64,000 nt of DNA from Ramlibacter monticola (GCF_016722785.1 NZ_JAEQNE010000003.1:580064-644063), one strand, 5' to 3'; shown: positions 8,787 to 18,237, numbered from the stretch's first letter. Notes: generated by a model from the sequence alone, not told the origin. Numbers and translations: made by a program.

Positions 8787-9440
8787 ATGAATCGACGGGA
8801 ATTTTCGGTGGCCACCGGCGCCGTGCTGGGAGCTGCCGCCCTGGGCCTGCCGGGGCTCGTGCTGGCGCAGGGCCGGCCTGAAGAGGGCAAGCACTTCCGC
8901 CGCCTGGACAAGATCGTCCCGCCGGACGGCGCGCCGGCCGGCAAGATCGAGGTGATCGAGTTCTTCTGGTACAGCTGCCCGCACTGCAACGCCTTCGAGC
9001 CCAAGCTCGCCGCCTGGGCGAAGAAGCTGCCCCAGGACGTGTACTTCCACCGCGTGCCGGTCGCCTTCCGCGACGACTTCGTGCCGCAGCAGCGCCTGTA
9101 CTACGCGCTGGAGGCGCTGGGCAAGGTCGAAGAGCTGCACGCCAGGGTCTTCGACGAGATCCACAACAAGCGCCAGCCGACCAACCGCGAAGACCTGATC
9201 CTGGCCTTCGTCGAGAAGAACGGCGTCGACCGGGCCCGATTCCAGGAGGCCTACAACTCCTTCACGGTCCAGACCAAGGCGCGCCGCGCCCGCCAGCTGC
9301 AGGACCAGTACGAAGTGCAGGGCGTTCCCGCCATGGGCATCGCCGGGCGCTGGTACACGGACGGCGACCTCTCCGGCAACATGGACCGCTGCCTGCAGGT
9401 GGTGGACTTCCTGGTTTCCGAGGCGCGCAAGGCCAAGTAG
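8787..9440 (+). CDS. dsbA: Thiol:disulfide interchange protein DsbA
   Basis: 217-residue periplasmic oxidase that introduces disulfides into secreted proteins. The active-site CPHC motif is at residues 64-67 (EFFWYSCPHCNAFEP), and the cis-Pro loop appears as VQGVPAMGI. The N-terminus MNRREFSVATGAVLGAAALG has a twin Arg followed by Phe, a Tat-like signal rather than the usual Sec type. AGGAG lies upstream of the ATG. A stem-loop terminator follows 44 bases after the stop. Confidence 0.93.
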   Translation: MNRREFSVATGAVLGAAALGLPGLVLAQGRPEEGKHFRRLDKIVPPDGAPAGKIEVIEFFWYSCPHCNAFEPKLAAWAKKLPQDVYFHRVPVAFRDDFVPQQRLYYALEALGKVEELHARVFDEIHNKRQPTNREDLILAFVEKNGVDRARFQEAYNSFTVQTKARRARQLQDQYEVQGVPAMGIAGRWYTDGDLSGNMDRCLQVVDFLVSEARKAK

Positions 9441-9483
9441 CAGGCCAGGAATAAAGCACGGCAAGATGGCTTGCCAGTCGTCG

Positions 9484-9509
9484 AAAGAGCCCGCGGACGC
9501 GGGCTTTTT
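9484..9509 (+). terminator. Rho-independent terminator after dsbA
   Basis: AGCCCGC, GGAC loop, GCGGGCT followed by a T run (9505-9509). It closes the argS-SPOR-dsbA unit ahead of the lptA promoter. Confidence 0.8.
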
Positions 9510-9522
9510 CATCTGGGATGGA

Positions 9523-9528
9523 TACAAT
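9523..9528 (+). promoter_or_regulatory. Candidate -10 element of the lptA-lptB-rpoN unit
   Basis: TACAAT sits 21 bases before the lptA start and just after the dsbA terminator. No good -35 hexamer is visible 16-18 bases upstream. Confidence 0.45.
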
Positions 9529-9549
9529 CGCAGCAAGATTCGTGCCTTT

Positions 9550-10206
9550 ATGAACAAGAAGCCTGCCTGTCTCGCCATCGCACTCCTCCTGGTCCTGGCC
9601 GTCGTCCCCGCCGGCGCCGAGAAGGCCGACCGCACCAAGCCCATGAACGTGGAGGCCGACACCTTGCGCTACGACGACCTGCAGCAGACCAGCGTGTTCA
9701 CGGGCAAGGTGGTGGTGACCAAGGGCACGATCGTCATCCGCGGGGCGAAGATGGTGGTCCGGCAGGATCCGGAGGGCTACCAGTTCGGCACCGTGACGGC
9801 CGAGGCCGGCCGGCTGGCCTTCTTCCGCCAGAAGCGCGACGGCGTCGAGGAATTCATCGAGGGCGAGGCCGAGACCATCGAGTACGACGGCAAGGCCGAC
9901 AAGGTCCGCTTCATCGGCCGCGCCGAGATGCGGCGGCTGCGCGGCGCCACGATCAACGACGAGACCAGCGGCGCCGTCATCACCTACGACAACACCAACG
10001 ACCAGTTCACGGTCGATGGCGCGGTCGCCGGCACCGCCACGCCGGCCAATCCGGGCGGCCGCGTGCGCGCCACGCTGGCGCCGCGCCCGACGGCCTCCGC
10101 GCCGGCCGGGGCCGCTTCCGGCCCGCGCGCGGCGGCGGTGCTCCCGGCCCAGCCGGCGTCCGCCCGCCTGCGCGCCACGCCCAACCTGCCCCCGGAGACC
10201 CGCTGA
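9550..10206 (+). CDS. lptA: Lipopolysaccharide transport periplasmic protein LptA
   Basis: 218-residue periplasmic bridge protein that carries LPS between the inner and outer membrane Lpt complexes. The ATG at 9550 gives a signal peptide ([24 protein letters not shown]) followed by the OstA/LptA jellyroll ([28 protein letters not shown] ... [14 protein letters not shown]). The C-terminal 55 residues are a low-complexity Ala/Pro/Arg tail. The stop overlaps the lptB start (TGATG). The usual lptC and kdsC genes are not upstream; dsbA is there instead. Confidence 0.92.
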   Translation: MNKKPACLAIALLLVLAVVPAGAEKADRTKPMNVEADTLRYDDLQQTSVFTGKVVVTKGTIVIRGAKMVVRQDPEGYQFGTVTAEAGRLAFFRQKRDGVEEFIEGEAETIEYDGKADKVRFIGRAEMRRLRGATINDETSGAVITYDNTNDQFTVDGAVAGTATPANPGGRVRATLAPRPTASAPAGAASGPRAAAVLPAQPASARLRATPNLPPETR

Positions 10207-10991
10207 TGGGCGACTCCGAGACCGTCCACGTGGAAGCGCCCGTCGTGGTGGCCAGCCGGCTGGAGGCGCGCCACCTGCAGAAGTCGTATGGCGGCCGCAA
10301 CGTCGTGAAGGATGTGACGCTGGCCGTGGACAACGGCGAGGTGGTGGGCCTGCTCGGGCCCAACGGCGCGGGGAAGACAACTTCCTTCTACATGATCGTG
10401 GGGCTGGTGCGCGCCGACGGCGGCGAGATCTCCATCGACGGCAGGTCGGTGGAGCACATGCCGATCCACCGCCGCTCGCGCCTGGGCCTGTCCTACCTGC
10501 CGCAGGAAGCGTCGATCTTCCGCAAGCTCAACGTGGCCGAGAACGTGCGCGCCGTGCTGGAATTGCAGCAGGGGCCGGACGGCAAGCGGCTGCCCGGCAG
10601 CGAGATCGAGCGCCGCCTGACCGGCCTGCTGCAGGACCTGCGGGTCGATCACCTGCGCGATTCGCCGGCGGTGGCGCTGTCGGGCGGCGAACGACGCCGG
10701 GTCGAGATCGCCCGGGCGCTGGCCACCCAGCCGCGCTTCATCCTGCTGGACGAACCCTTCGCCGGCATCGATCCGATCGCCGTGATCGAGATCCAGCGGA
10801 TCATCGGCTTCCTCAAGTCGCGTGGCATCGGCGTGCTGATCACCGACCATAACGTTCGGGAAACCCTCGGGATCTGCGATCACGCGTACATCATCAGCGA
10901 AGGGCGCGTGCTGGCGCAGGGAACGCCGGCCGATATTGTGAATAACGCGGATGTGCGCCGGGTCTACCTCGGCGAACATTTCCGGATGTAG
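10206..10991 (+). CDS. lptB: LPS export ABC transporter ATP-binding protein LptB
   Basis: 261-residue cytoplasmic ATPase that powers LPS extraction with LptF/LptG. Visible are Walker [11 protein letters not shown]-loop YLPQEAS, signature [15 protein letters not shown], Walker [14 protein letters not shown] and H-loop TDHNVRETL. The N-terminus has about 18 extra residues ([17 protein letters not shown]) compared with compact family members. Its start overlaps the lptA stop, and rpoN follows after 26 bases, the conserved proteobacterial order. Confidence 0.97.
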   Translation: MGDSETVHVEAPVVVASRLEARHLQKSYGGRNVVKDVTLAVDNGEVVGLLGPNGAGKTTSFYMIVGLVRADGGEISIDGRSVEHMPIHRRSRLGLSYLPQEASIFRKLNVAENVRAVLELQQGPDGKRLPGSEIERRLTGLLQDLRVDHLRDSPAVALSGGERRRVEIARALATQPRFILLDEPFAGIDPIAVIEIQRIIGFLKSRGIGVLITDHNVRETLGICDHAYIISEGRVLAQGTPADIVNNADVRRVYLGEHFRM

Positions 10992-11017
10992 GGGTAGAGG
11001 GGAATGACGGGAGGAGA

Positions 11018-12595
11018 ATGAAGCAGGGACTGGCACTTCGTGTCTCGCAGCACCTGGCGCTGACACCGCAGCTCCAGCAGTCGATCCGGCTGCTGCAGCT
11101 GTCCACGCTGGAACTGGGCCAGGAAGTCCAGCAGATGCTGGACGAGAATCCCTTCCTGGAGGTCCAGTCCGAGGACGCCGGGGAGGAGTTCGGCATTGCC
11201 GTGGCCGACCAGCGCGCGGCGGTCGACGAGCCCGAGACCGGCTTCGAGGGCGCGACCGCCGGCGTGCAGGAAAGCGCGACCACCACTTCTTCCACTTCCT
11301 CCGAGACGGAATCCGAAGGCGGCGACTACGCCAGCGACGACCCGAGCTGGGAAGGCGATGGCAGCACCGAGACCGTGCCCGACGACGGCGAGTGGGGCGG
11401 CGAAGCCCCGGCGGCCAAGCGCAACAACAACGGCGACGACGACGAAGTGGACGCGACCGAGCTCGCCCGCGGCAACGAGTCGCTGCAGTCCTGGCTGCAC
11501 CGCCAGGCGCTGGCGCTGCGCCTCGGCGAGGTCGACCGCATGGCGCTGCGCTTCCTGATCGAATCGCTCAACGACGACGGCTACCTCGAGGAACCGCTGG
11601 AGGAACTGGCCGCCGGCCTCGCTCCCGACGACCTGGAGCAGCAGGAAGAACTGGTGCACCGCTTCACGGTGGCGCTGCGACTGCTGCAGACGCTGGACCC
11701 GCCCGGCGTCGGCGCCCGCAACCTGTCCGAATGCCTGACGCTGCAGCTCAAGGCCATGCAGCAGGACGAGGAGGACGAGGACGTCGCGGCCTGCGCCGCG
11801 GCGCTCAAGATCTGCCAGCAGTCGATCGACCTGCTCGCCAAGCGTGACGTCAAGCGGCTGGCCCAGCTGTGCGGCGAGGCGGAGGCTTGCGTGCGCGCGG
11901 CGATCGGCCTGATCACGCGGCTGGAGCCCAAGCCGGGCCGGCGCTTCATCGACGTCGAGCGCAACGTCGTGGTGCCGGACGTGATCGTCACCCAGGTGGG
12001 CCGCGGCTCGCGCGCCAACTTCCGGGTGCAGCTCAATCCCGACGTGATGCCGCGGCTGCGCGTGCACGACGTCTATGCCGGCGCGCTCAAGTCGCACCGG
12101 GGCGAGGGCCACCAGGCGCTGCAGCAGCGGCTGCAGGAGGCCCGCTGGTTCATCAAGAACATCCAGCAGCGCTTCGACACCATCCTGCGCGTGTCCACCG
12201 CCATCGTGGAGCGGCAGCGCAACTTCTTCATCCACGGCGAGCTGGCGATGCGCCCGCTGGTGCTGCGCGAGATCGCCGCCGAACTGGGCCTGCACGAATC
12301 CACCATCTCGCGCGTGACCACGGCCAAGTACATGTCCACGCCTTTCGGCACCTTCGAGCTGAAGTACTTCTTCGGCTCGGCGCTGGGCACCGAGACCGGC
12401 GGCAACGCCTCCAGCACCGCGGTGCGGGCGCTGATCAAGCAGTTCGTCGCCGCCGAGAACGCCAAGAAGCCGCTGTCGGACAGCCAGATCTCCGAGATGC
12501 TGAAGGAGCAGGGCATCGAGTGCGCCCGCCGCACGGTCGCCAAGTACCGCGAGGCGCTGCGGATCGCCCCCGCCAACCTGCGCAAGGCGCTGTGA
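11018..12595 (+). CDS. rpoN: RNA polymerase sigma-54 factor
   Basis: 525-residue sigma-54. Region I is Gln/Leu-rich (residues 1-50: LRVSQHLALTPQLQQSIRLLQLSTLELGQEVQQMLDENPFLE). It is followed by a long acidic, low-complexity region II (about 50-150), which makes the protein slightly longer than usual. Region III ends with the HTH and the RpoN box (ARRTVAKYREALRI) close to the C-terminus. The downstream methyltransferase gene starts one base after the stop. Confidence 0.97.
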   Translation: MKQGLALRVSQHLALTPQLQQSIRLLQLSTLELGQEVQQMLDENPFLEVQSEDAGEEFGIAVADQRAAVDEPETGFEGATAGVQESATTTSSTSSETESEGGDYASDDPSWEGDGSTETVPDDGEWGGEAPAAKRNNNGDDDEVDATELARGNESLQSWLHRQALALRLGEVDRMALRFLIESLNDDGYLEEPLEELAAGLAPDDLEQQEELVHRFTVALRLLQTLDPPGVGARNLSECLTLQLKAMQQDEEDEDVAACAAALKICQQSIDLLAKRDVKRLAQLCGEAEACVRAAIGLITRLEPKPGRRFIDVERNVVVPDVIVTQVGRGSRANFRVQLNPDVMPRLRVHDVYAGALKSHRGEGHQALQQRLQEARWFIKNIQQRFDTILRVSTAIVERQRNFFIHGELAMRPLVLREIAAELGLHESTISRVTTAKYMSTPFGTFELKYFFGSALGTETGGNASSTAVRALIKQFVAAENAKKPLSDSQISEMLKEQGIECARRTVAKYREALRIAPANLRKAL

Positions 12596-12596
12596 C

Positions 12597-13826
12597 GTGA
12601 GTTCCCTCCAACTGTTCCTCCCCTGCGCGGGAGGCGTCGAGACCTACCTGGCCGAGGAAGTCGCGCGCATCGCCGGCCCCTCCGCGCGCGAGCTGCGCAC
12701 CGCCCGCGGCGGCGTCCAGCTCGCCGCCGGCTGGCCCGAGGTCATGAAGCTCAACCTGCACAGCCGCCTCGCGCAGCGCGTGCTGGTGCAGCTGGCGCAC
12801 CGCCCGTACCGCGCCGAACCGGACCTCTACGAAGCCGCGTCCGCCGTCGCCTGGGAGGATTGGTTCACGCCGCGCGAGAGCTTCAAGATCGAGCTGACCG
12901 CGCACCAGAGCCCGCTCAAGAGCCTCAATTTCGCCGCTCTGCGCATCAAGGACGCCGTGGCCGACCGCTTCCGCGCGCGCGGCGGCGTGCGGCCCGACGT
13001 CGACACGCAGCGGCCCGCGGTGCGCCTGTTCGCCCATCTCTCGGCCGAGGCCGTCACGCTCTACATCGACAGCTCCGGCGAGCCGCTGTTCAAGCGCGGC
13101 TGGCGCGAGGACAAGGGCGAGGCGCCGCTGAAGGAGACGCTGGCCGCCGCCATCCTGGTCGCGAGCGGCTGGGACGCCACCGTGCCCCTGTACGACCCGT
13201 GCTGCGGCAGCGGCACCATCGCGATCGAGGCGGCGCAGCTCGCGTGCAACATCGCGCCCGGCCTGCTGCGGCGCTTCGGCTTTGAGCGCCTGCGGCCGCA
13301 CCTGGCGGCGGACTGGGCCGCCCTGAAGGCGCAGGCGCAGGCCGCGCGGCGCGCGCCCACCGCGCCGGTGTTCGGCAGCGATGTCGCCTTCCGCATGGTC
13401 GATTTCGCGCAGCGCAACGCGCAGCGGGCCGGCGTCGGCGACGCCGTGCAACTGCGCGGCGGCGATGCGCTGCAGCGCATGCCGCCCTCGGAGCCGGGGG
13501 TCATGCTGCTCAATCCGCCCTACGGCGAGCGCATCGAGGCCGGCGGCATCGCGGGCCCCGGCCGCGGCGGCCGCGAGCGCGCCCAGATGGAGCAGGCGGG
13601 CGACTTCTTCGCCCAGCTCGCCACGCACTGGAAGCGCAACTACGCCGGCTGGACCGCCTGGGTGCTGTCGCCCGACGCGAAGCTGCCGGGTCGCATGCGG
13701 CTGAAAGAGACGCGCCGCGTCCCGATGTGGAACGGACCGCTGGAATGCCGCCTGTTCCGCTTCGACATGGTGGCCGGCTCGGCCCGCGCACCGCGCGCCG
13801 GAGGCGAGGATGCAGCTGGTTCTTGA
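12597..13826 (+). CDS. THUMP-domain class I rRNA guanine-N2 methyltransferase (RlmL-like)
   Basis: 409-residue RNA methyltransferase with a GTG start. It contains a THUMP RNA-binding domain (about residues 45-160), then a Rossmann fold with the SAM motif YDPCCGSGTIAIEA and the catalytic LLNPPYGERIE motif (NPPY). It corresponds to the N-terminal methyltransferase half of E. coli RlmL, which modifies 23S rRNA. The gene begins one base after rpoN and its end overlaps the PIN gene by 17 bases. Confidence 0.88.
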   Translation: MSSLQLFLPCAGGVETYLAEEVARIAGPSARELRTARGGVQLAAGWPEVMKLNLHSRLAQRVLVQLAHRPYRAEPDLYEAASAVAWEDWFTPRESFKIELTAHQSPLKSLNFAALRIKDAVADRFRARGGVRPDVDTQRPAVRLFAHLSAEAVTLYIDSSGEPLFKRGWREDKGEAPLKETLAAAILVASGWDATVPLYDPCCGSGTIAIEAAQLACNIAPGLLRRFGFERLRPHLAADWAALKAQAQAARRAPTAPVFGSDVAFRMVDFAQRNAQRAGVGDAVQLRGGDALQRMPPSEPGVMLLNPPYGERIEAGGIAGPGRGGRERAQMEQAGDFFAQLATHWKRNYAGWTAWVLSPDAKLPGRMRLKETRRVPMWNGPLECRLFRFDMVAGSARAPRAGGEDAAGS

Positions 13827-14217
13827 CACCAACATCGTGCTGGACCTGCTGGTGTTCGATGACCCGCAGGTCCAGCCGCTGTCGCGGCGGCTCGGTGCCG
13901 GCGAGCTGCGCTGGCTGGCCACCGCCGCCATGCGCGAGGAACTGGCGCGCGTGCTGCGCTACCCCAAGCTGGCCGAGCGCGTCGCCTCCCAGCGCGGCGA
14001 CGAGTCGGCCGTGCTGGCGGATTTCGACCGCCACGCCCGGCTGGTCGACGATCCACCCAGGGCCAGCGTCACCTGCGGCGACCCGGACGACCAGAAGTTC
14101 ATCGACCTGGCGGTGGCGCACCGCTGCACCCTCCTGTCCAAGGACCGCGAGGTGCTGCGGATGAGGAAGCGGCTGGAGCGCCTGGAAGTCACCGCCACGG
14201 CCCGGTTCGCCGACTGA
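13810..14217 (+). CDS. PIN-domain protein, putative toxin component (COG1569-like)
   Basis: 135-residue predicted metal-dependent ribonuclease. PIN acidic residues are visible: MQLVLDTNIVLDLL (Asp6), a central acidic segment (MREELARVLRY), and CGDPDDQKFIDLAVAHRCTLLSKDREV near the C-terminus. It overlaps the end of the methyltransferase gene by 17 bases. No antitoxin-like ORF adjoins it, so it may be an orphan or a housekeeping PIN nuclease. Confidence 0.8.
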   Translation: MQLVLDTNIVLDLLVFDDPQVQPLSRRLGAGELRWLATAAMREELARVLRYPKLAERVASQRGDESAVLADFDRHARLVDDPPRASVTCGDPDDQKFIDLAVAHRCTLLSKDREVLRMRKRLERLEVTATARFAD

Positions 14218-14361
14218 GGCCGGGTTCGCCTCTTTCCCGCCCCGGACGGGGTGGGGTACTACGTCAGGGGTAGGCCGAAACCGCTGTCACAACCGTATCG
14301 TTCCGACAGGTACTCGGGCAGGCACGTGTCATGCTTGGTATCCAGAGAAGAGAGTGACATC

Positions 14362-14652
14362 GTGAACACTGCCCCCAACCCCCAACAGACGGAAGAACGC
14401 AATGCCAGGCTGGTGCGCAACCTGCTGGCGCTGCGCATGGTGCTCGCCACGGACCAGATGCAGACGGGCAAATGGGGCGACCGGATCGCGGAAATCGACG
14501 AGGAACTGGCCATCCTGGGCCACGACATGAAGTCCACCGCGGCCAGCGCCGCCGAGGGAATGCGCCGCACCTTCCTGCTACCGCGGCTCGTCAAGCAGCG
14601 CCGCGTGCGGGCCAACCACCGCGCGGCCACCCGGGCCGGGTCGCCCAACTGA
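14362..14652 (+). CDS. Hypothetical protein, 96 residues
   Basis: Not recognised. The GTG at 14362 was chosen because a purine-rich AGAGAAGAGAG lies just upstream; the longer in-frame start at 14251 would add 37 unlikely residues. The protein is charged and mainly helical by appearance (NARLVRNLLALRMVLATDQMQ, DRIAEIDEELAILGHDMKS) with a basic C-terminal tail rich in Arg. It has no signal peptide or membrane segment. It lies between the PIN gene and the convergent pncC. Confidence 0.55.
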   Translation: MNTAPNPQQTEERNARLVRNLLALRMVLATDQMQTGKWGDRIAEIDEELAILGHDMKSTAASAAEGMRRTFLLPRLVKQRRVRANHRAATRAGSPN

Positions 14653-14661
14653 GGCCCGCCC

Positions 14662-15144
14662 TCAGGGAAGCAATCCCAGCACGCGCTCCAGCGCGTGCTG
14701 CACCGCGGCAGCGCGGATCGCCGCCCGGTCGCCATCGAACAGGCGCGTTTCGCTGGACAGGTGGCCGTCCACCTGGAATCCGAACCACACCGTCCCCACC
14801 GGTTTTTGGGGATTTCCCCCAGTCGGCCCCGCAATTCCGGTGACTGCAACCGCCACCCGGGCCCGCGAATGGCGCACGGCGCCGAAGGCCATGGCGCGCG
14901 CGACGACCTCGCTGACCGCACCGTGCCGGGTGATCAACTCCGGGTCGACGCCGAGCAGTTCCTGCTTGGCCTCGTTGGAATAGGTGACGAAGCCGCGCTC
15001 GAACCACAGGCTCGACCCGCCCAGGTCGGTGCAGGCGGCGGCGATCATGCCGCCGGTGCAGCTTTCGGCGGTCGCCATCATCCAGCCGCGCGCCAGCAGC
15101 GCCTCGGCGAGCCGCTCGCAGAGCGCCTCGGTGGCGGCGCTCAC
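14662..15144 (-). CDS. pncC: Nicotinamide-nucleotide amidohydrolase (CinA C-terminal domain)
   Basis: 160-residue NMN deamidase of pyridine-nucleotide recycling. The family signature ATAESCTGGMIAAACTDLGGSS is near residues 20-42, followed by GFVTYSNEAKQELLGV and AVTGIAGPTGG. The GTG at 15144-15142 overlaps the pgpA stop (GTGA), so the two are coupled. The stand-alone length matches E. coli PncC (YgaD). Confidence 0.92.
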   Translation of the reverse strand: MSAATEALCERLAEALLARGWMMATAESCTGGMIAAACTDLGGSSLWFERGFVTYSNEAKQELLGVDPELITRHGAVSEVVARAMAFGAVRHSRARVAVAVTGIAGPTGGNPQKPVGTVWFGFQVDGHLSSETRLFDGDRAAIRAAAVQHALERVLGLLP

Positions 15145-15680
15145 CAGAGCGTCCTCCAGAGTGCGATCACCAGCAGCGTGCAGAACGCCGCCATCAGGTC
15201 GTCCGCCAGGATGCCGAAGCCGCCGCGCCAGCCCATGCCCTTGAAGCGGCGGTCGGCCCAGGCCATGGGCCCGGGCTTGGCGGCGTCGAAGTAGCGGAAC
15301 ACCAGGAAGGCGGAGAGCTGCGCGATCCAGCCGGCCGGCATCACCAGCCACAGCACGATCCAGAAGCAGACGATCTCATCCCACACGATGGACGAGGGAT
15401 CGGGCGAGCCCAGGTGGCCGGCCGTCACGCTGCAGGCCCACCAGCCGAGCGGCAGCGACAGCGCGATCAGCTCGCCGATCTGGGCCGGCGCCAGCCAGTG
15501 CTGGAGCAGCAGGAAGGCGGCCCAGGCCAGCAGCGTGCCGCACGTCCCCGGTGCGACGGGCGAGAGGCCGGCACCGAAACCGAGCGCCACGACGTGCGCC
15601 GGGTGCGACAGCATGAAGCCGGCCGTCGGGCGCCGGGGGGCCAGCGGATCGGGAACGGCGAGGGAGGCAGGAAGCGTCAC
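15141..15680 (-). CDS. pgpA: Phosphatidylglycerophosphatase A
   Basis: 179-residue inner-membrane phosphatase making phosphatidylglycerol. The PgpA signatures GAGLSPVAPGTCGTLLAW, SIVWDEIVCFWIVLW, FRYFDAAKPGP and GFGILADDLMAAF are all visible, with several hydrophobic segments. The GTG at 15680-15678 overlaps the stop of the upstream nuclease gene; an internal ATG (MLSHPA) would lose only the basic N-terminus. It is coupled with pncC downstream. Confidence 0.93.
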   Translation of the reverse strand: MTLPASLAVPDPLAPRRPTAGFMLSHPAHVVALGFGAGLSPVAPGTCGTLLAWAAFLLLQHWLAPAQIGELIALSLPLGWWACSVTAGHLGSPDPSSIVWDEIVCFWIVLWLVMPAGWIAQLSAFLVFRYFDAAKPGPMAWADRRFKGMGWRGGFGILADDLMAAFCTLLVIALWRTLW

Positions 15681-16201
15681 CCGCGCATGGTAGCCGCTGG
15701 CGCGCGCGATCCCGGCTGGCAGCGGCCGAAACGCTTGCGGAAGCTGCGCGGGTCGAGCGCGCCGGGCAGCGCCCACAGGCCGCGCCTTGCGTCACGGGCC
15801 CGCAGCTCCAGCCGCGCGTAGGGCCCGGGCTTGCCCTGGAAACTCATGGACCAGGCGTGCCCCTGGCGCACCAGCCAGGCGCCGATGTCCTCGCGCCCCT
15901 GCCGGATGCGGGCGAGCTGGCGGCCGTAGTCGTCGAGGCCTTCGGTGTGCACCCGCACCGGCTGGTGCAGGACGCGTTCGCGCAGCGCCTGCTTCGCCTC
16001 CGCACCGTGGGACTGGCAGCCTTCGGGGGCGTCGAGGTGCAGCAGCCGGATCTCGATCGCCTCGCCGCCTTCCCGCGGCCGCACCCAGAGCGTATCGCCG
16101 TCGGTGACGTGCGTGACGACGCCGCGGAAGCTCGCTGCCGGTGCGGCGGCGGAAGCCGCCAGGGCCAGGGCGAGCAGCAGGGCGCGCGGAAGAAGCGGCA
16201 C
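15677..16201 (-). CDS. Thermonuclease-like (SNase) secreted nuclease
   Basis: 174-residue staphylococcal-nuclease-like protein. A signal peptide (MPLLPRALLLALALAASAAAPA) precedes the SNase domain: VTHVTDGDTLWV, EIRLLHLDAPE, GLDDYGRQLARI and WLVRQGHAW hold the expected Asp, Arg and Glu residues. It is probably periplasmic or secreted and degrades nucleic acid with calcium. Its stop overlaps the pgpA start. Confidence 0.88.
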   Translation of the reverse strand: MPLLPRALLLALALAASAAAPAASFRGVVTHVTDGDTLWVRPREGGEAIEIRLLHLDAPEGCQSHGAEAKQALRERVLHQPVRVHTEGLDDYGRQLARIRQGREDIGAWLVRQGHAWSMSFQGKPGPYARLELRARDARRGLWALPGALDPRSFRKRFGRCQPGSRAPAATMRG

Positions 16202-16220
16202 CGCGGTTCCCTGCCGCAGC

Positions 16221-17042
16221 CTACAGGTCCAGCACCGCGGGCCCCGTGAGGAGGCAGCGCACGACGTCGAGCTGCCGCTTCGCGCCCACCTTCGCGGCCA
16301 GCGAGCGCAGCTGCGTGCGCACGGTGTTCAGGCTGGTGCCGCGCTCCACCGCGAACTGCTTGAGCGAGCGCCCGTTCACCAGCGCCTCGGCGAGCTGCGC
16401 CTCCGTGGGGCTGAGGTGGTAGATCTGGCGCAGCTTCTCCGCGAAGTTCGCCAGCGTGGAGTGCGGATCGGCCACGAACATCAGGGCGACCACCGACTTC
16501 TCGAAGTGCTGCGTGTCCGCGGGCACGGGCACGACGAAGGCGTGCACTTCGCCGCCGCTCACGCCGCGCAGGCGCAGCGGCGTGCCGGGCATGTCGCGCG
16601 AGGCGCCGAGCTGCGACGCAAGCTGCACCGCCTTGTACAGCTTGACGGACTGCGCGGGGACCGAGGCCTGCAGCCGACTGGCGGTGCCGACGGAGTAGGC
16701 GCGTGTGCGGCGCGAAATGTCGTCGGCCCGCTTGTTGGCGTGCTGCAGCTCGCCGTCGGGGCCGAGCAGCAGCACCCCGAAGTTGAGCCGCTCGAGCGCG
16801 GCGAGCGCGGCATGGGCGACGCCCTGAAGTTCGTGCGCGCGGGGGTCGAGCGCCTCCGTCGGCAGGCCATCCTCGGGCGCCTCGCGCGGCGGCCGGGGGG
16901 GCTGCTGGCCGCCGACGATGGCGACCACCTTGCGCAGCACGCCGGGCCACAGGCTGGGGTCGCGCGCGGCGGCGTGGATGCTGTGGATCACGTCCAGCAG
17001 CTTCGGGTCTGTCGGGGCGAGGAGGTTGCTGCGGTTAGCCAT
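16221..17042 (-). CDS. LuxR-type HTH transcriptional regulator
   Basis: 273-residue protein with a C-terminal LuxR HTH (about residues 205-270: IYHLSPTEAQLAEALVNGRSLKQFAVERGTSLNTVRTQLRSLAAKVGA). The central region resembles a PAS-like sensor (LERLNFGVLLLGPDGELQHANKRADDI), and there is a Pro-rich stretch near residue 48. No phosphoreceiver domain is present. The ATG at 17042-17040 was chosen as the first one after the preceding intergenic region. The signal and targets are unknown. Confidence 0.85.
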   Translation of the reverse strand: MANRSNLLAPTDPKLLDVIHSIHAAARDPSLWPGVLRKVVAIVGGQQPPRPPREAPEDGLPTEALDPRAHELQGVAHAALAALERLNFGVLLLGPDGELQHANKRADDISRRTRAYSVGTASRLQASVPAQSVKLYKAVQLASQLGASRDMPGTPLRLRGVSGGEVHAFVVPVPADTQHFEKSVVALMFVADPHSTLANFAEKLRQIYHLSPTEAQLAEALVNGRSLKQFAVERGTSLNTVRTQLRSLAAKVGAKRQLDVVRCLLTGPAVLDL

Positions 17043-17250
17043 ATCGTCGTGGCGGCGCGTTGCGGCGCGCGGCGACGACGCTGCGGCGGCCCTTGCGGGT
17101 CGCCGCCCATGGCGGGTAGGCAGCTTGACATACTGCAATTGAGGCCATTCCCTGCGTCGTTCTTGTTGTGTGCTTGGCGAGCAAGTCTGGTCACAATGCA
17201 CGTTCCCGCCATCGCCCAAACGGGTGAACCGGGGAAAGACCGGGGTGGGA

Positions 17251-18237
17251 TTACCCGGCGTCGTGCGCCGGGCTGGTGCGGAAGTGATCGAAGCCGGCGA
17301 ACTTCCGTACGACCGCTTGTCCCCTGGCGTCGAGGAGGCGCAGCCCCGGCGCGGCCTCGATGCCGCCGATGCGGGTGACCGGCGTGCCGGCGCTGCGGGC
17401 GGCGTCCAGCACGGCTTCGCGCCGCGAGGCGGGCGCGGTGAAGGCCAGCTCGTAATCGTCGCCGCCGGCGAACACGAATTCCTCGACCCGTTGCGCATCG
17501 AGCTGCAGCCCCGCGGCGGTCGCTGCCAGCAGTTGCGGTGCGAGCGCCAGCGGGAGCGAGGCCCCGACGCCCGAGCGGCGCAGGACGTGGCCGAGGTCGC
17601 CGGCCAGGCCGTCGCTGAGGTCGATCGCGGCGCTGGCCACGCCGCGCAGGGCGCAGCCGAGCGCCACCCGCGGCTGCGGCAGCTCGAGGCGGCGGCGGGC
17701 CGCCTCGAACACCTCCTGCGGCAGCGAGACCGTGCCGCGGAACGCCTCCAGCGCCAGCCGCGCATCGCCCAGGGTGCCGCTCACCCACACGTCGTCGCCC
17801 GCCCGGGCGCCCGAACGCAGCAGGGCCTGCCCGGCGGGCACTTCGCCGAACACCGTGATGTTGATGGCCAGCGGACCGCCCGTCGTGTCGCCGCCCACCA
17901 GCTCGCATGCGTGCACGTCGGCCAGCGCGAACAGGCCTTCGGCGAAGCCGGCCAGCCATGCTTCGTCAACCCGGGGCAGGGCCAGCGACAGAGTGAAGGC
18001 CAGCGGCTGCGCGCCGCAGGCCGCGAGGTCGCTGAGATTGACGGCCAGCGCCTTGTGGCCGAGCCGGCGCGGGTCGACGGTGGACAGGAAGTGCCGCCCT
18101 TCCACCAGCAGGTCGGTGGACACGGCCAGCTGCATGCCGGGTGCCGGCTGCAGCAGCGCGCAGTCGTCGCCGACGCCGAGCGGATTGCGCCGCACGGGAC
18201 GCTCGAAATAGCGTGCGATCAGGTCGAACTCGCCCAT
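17251..18237 (-). CDS. thiL: Thiamine-monophosphate kinase
   Basis: 328-residue enzyme phosphorylating thiamine phosphate to thiamine diphosphate. N-terminal MGEFDLIARYF and GVGDDCALL are followed by STDLLVEGRHF, VNLSDLAACGAQPL, LVGGDTTGG and the C-terminal FAGGDDYEL motif, all typical of ThiL. Its start lies 11 bases downstream of the YbdK-like gene stop, so the genes are probably cotranscribed. It often precedes pgpA/pncC in betaproteobacteria; here the LuxR and nuclease genes intervene. Confidence 0.95.
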   Translation of the reverse strand: MGEFDLIARYFERPVRRNPLGVGDDCALLQPAPGMQLAVSTDLLVEGRHFLSTVDPRRLGHKALAVNLSDLAACGAQPLAFTLSLALPRVDEAWLAGFAEGLFALADVHACELVGGDTTGGPLAINITVFGEVPAGQALLRSGARAGDDVWVSGTLGDARLALEAFRGTVSLPQEVFEAARRRLELPQPRVALGCALRGVASAAIDLSDGLAGDLGHVLRRSGVGASLPLALAPQLLAATAAGLQLDAQRVEEFVFAGGDDYELAFTAPASRREAVLDAARSAGTPVTRIGGIEAAPGLRLLDARGQAVVRKFAGFDHFRTSPAHDAG

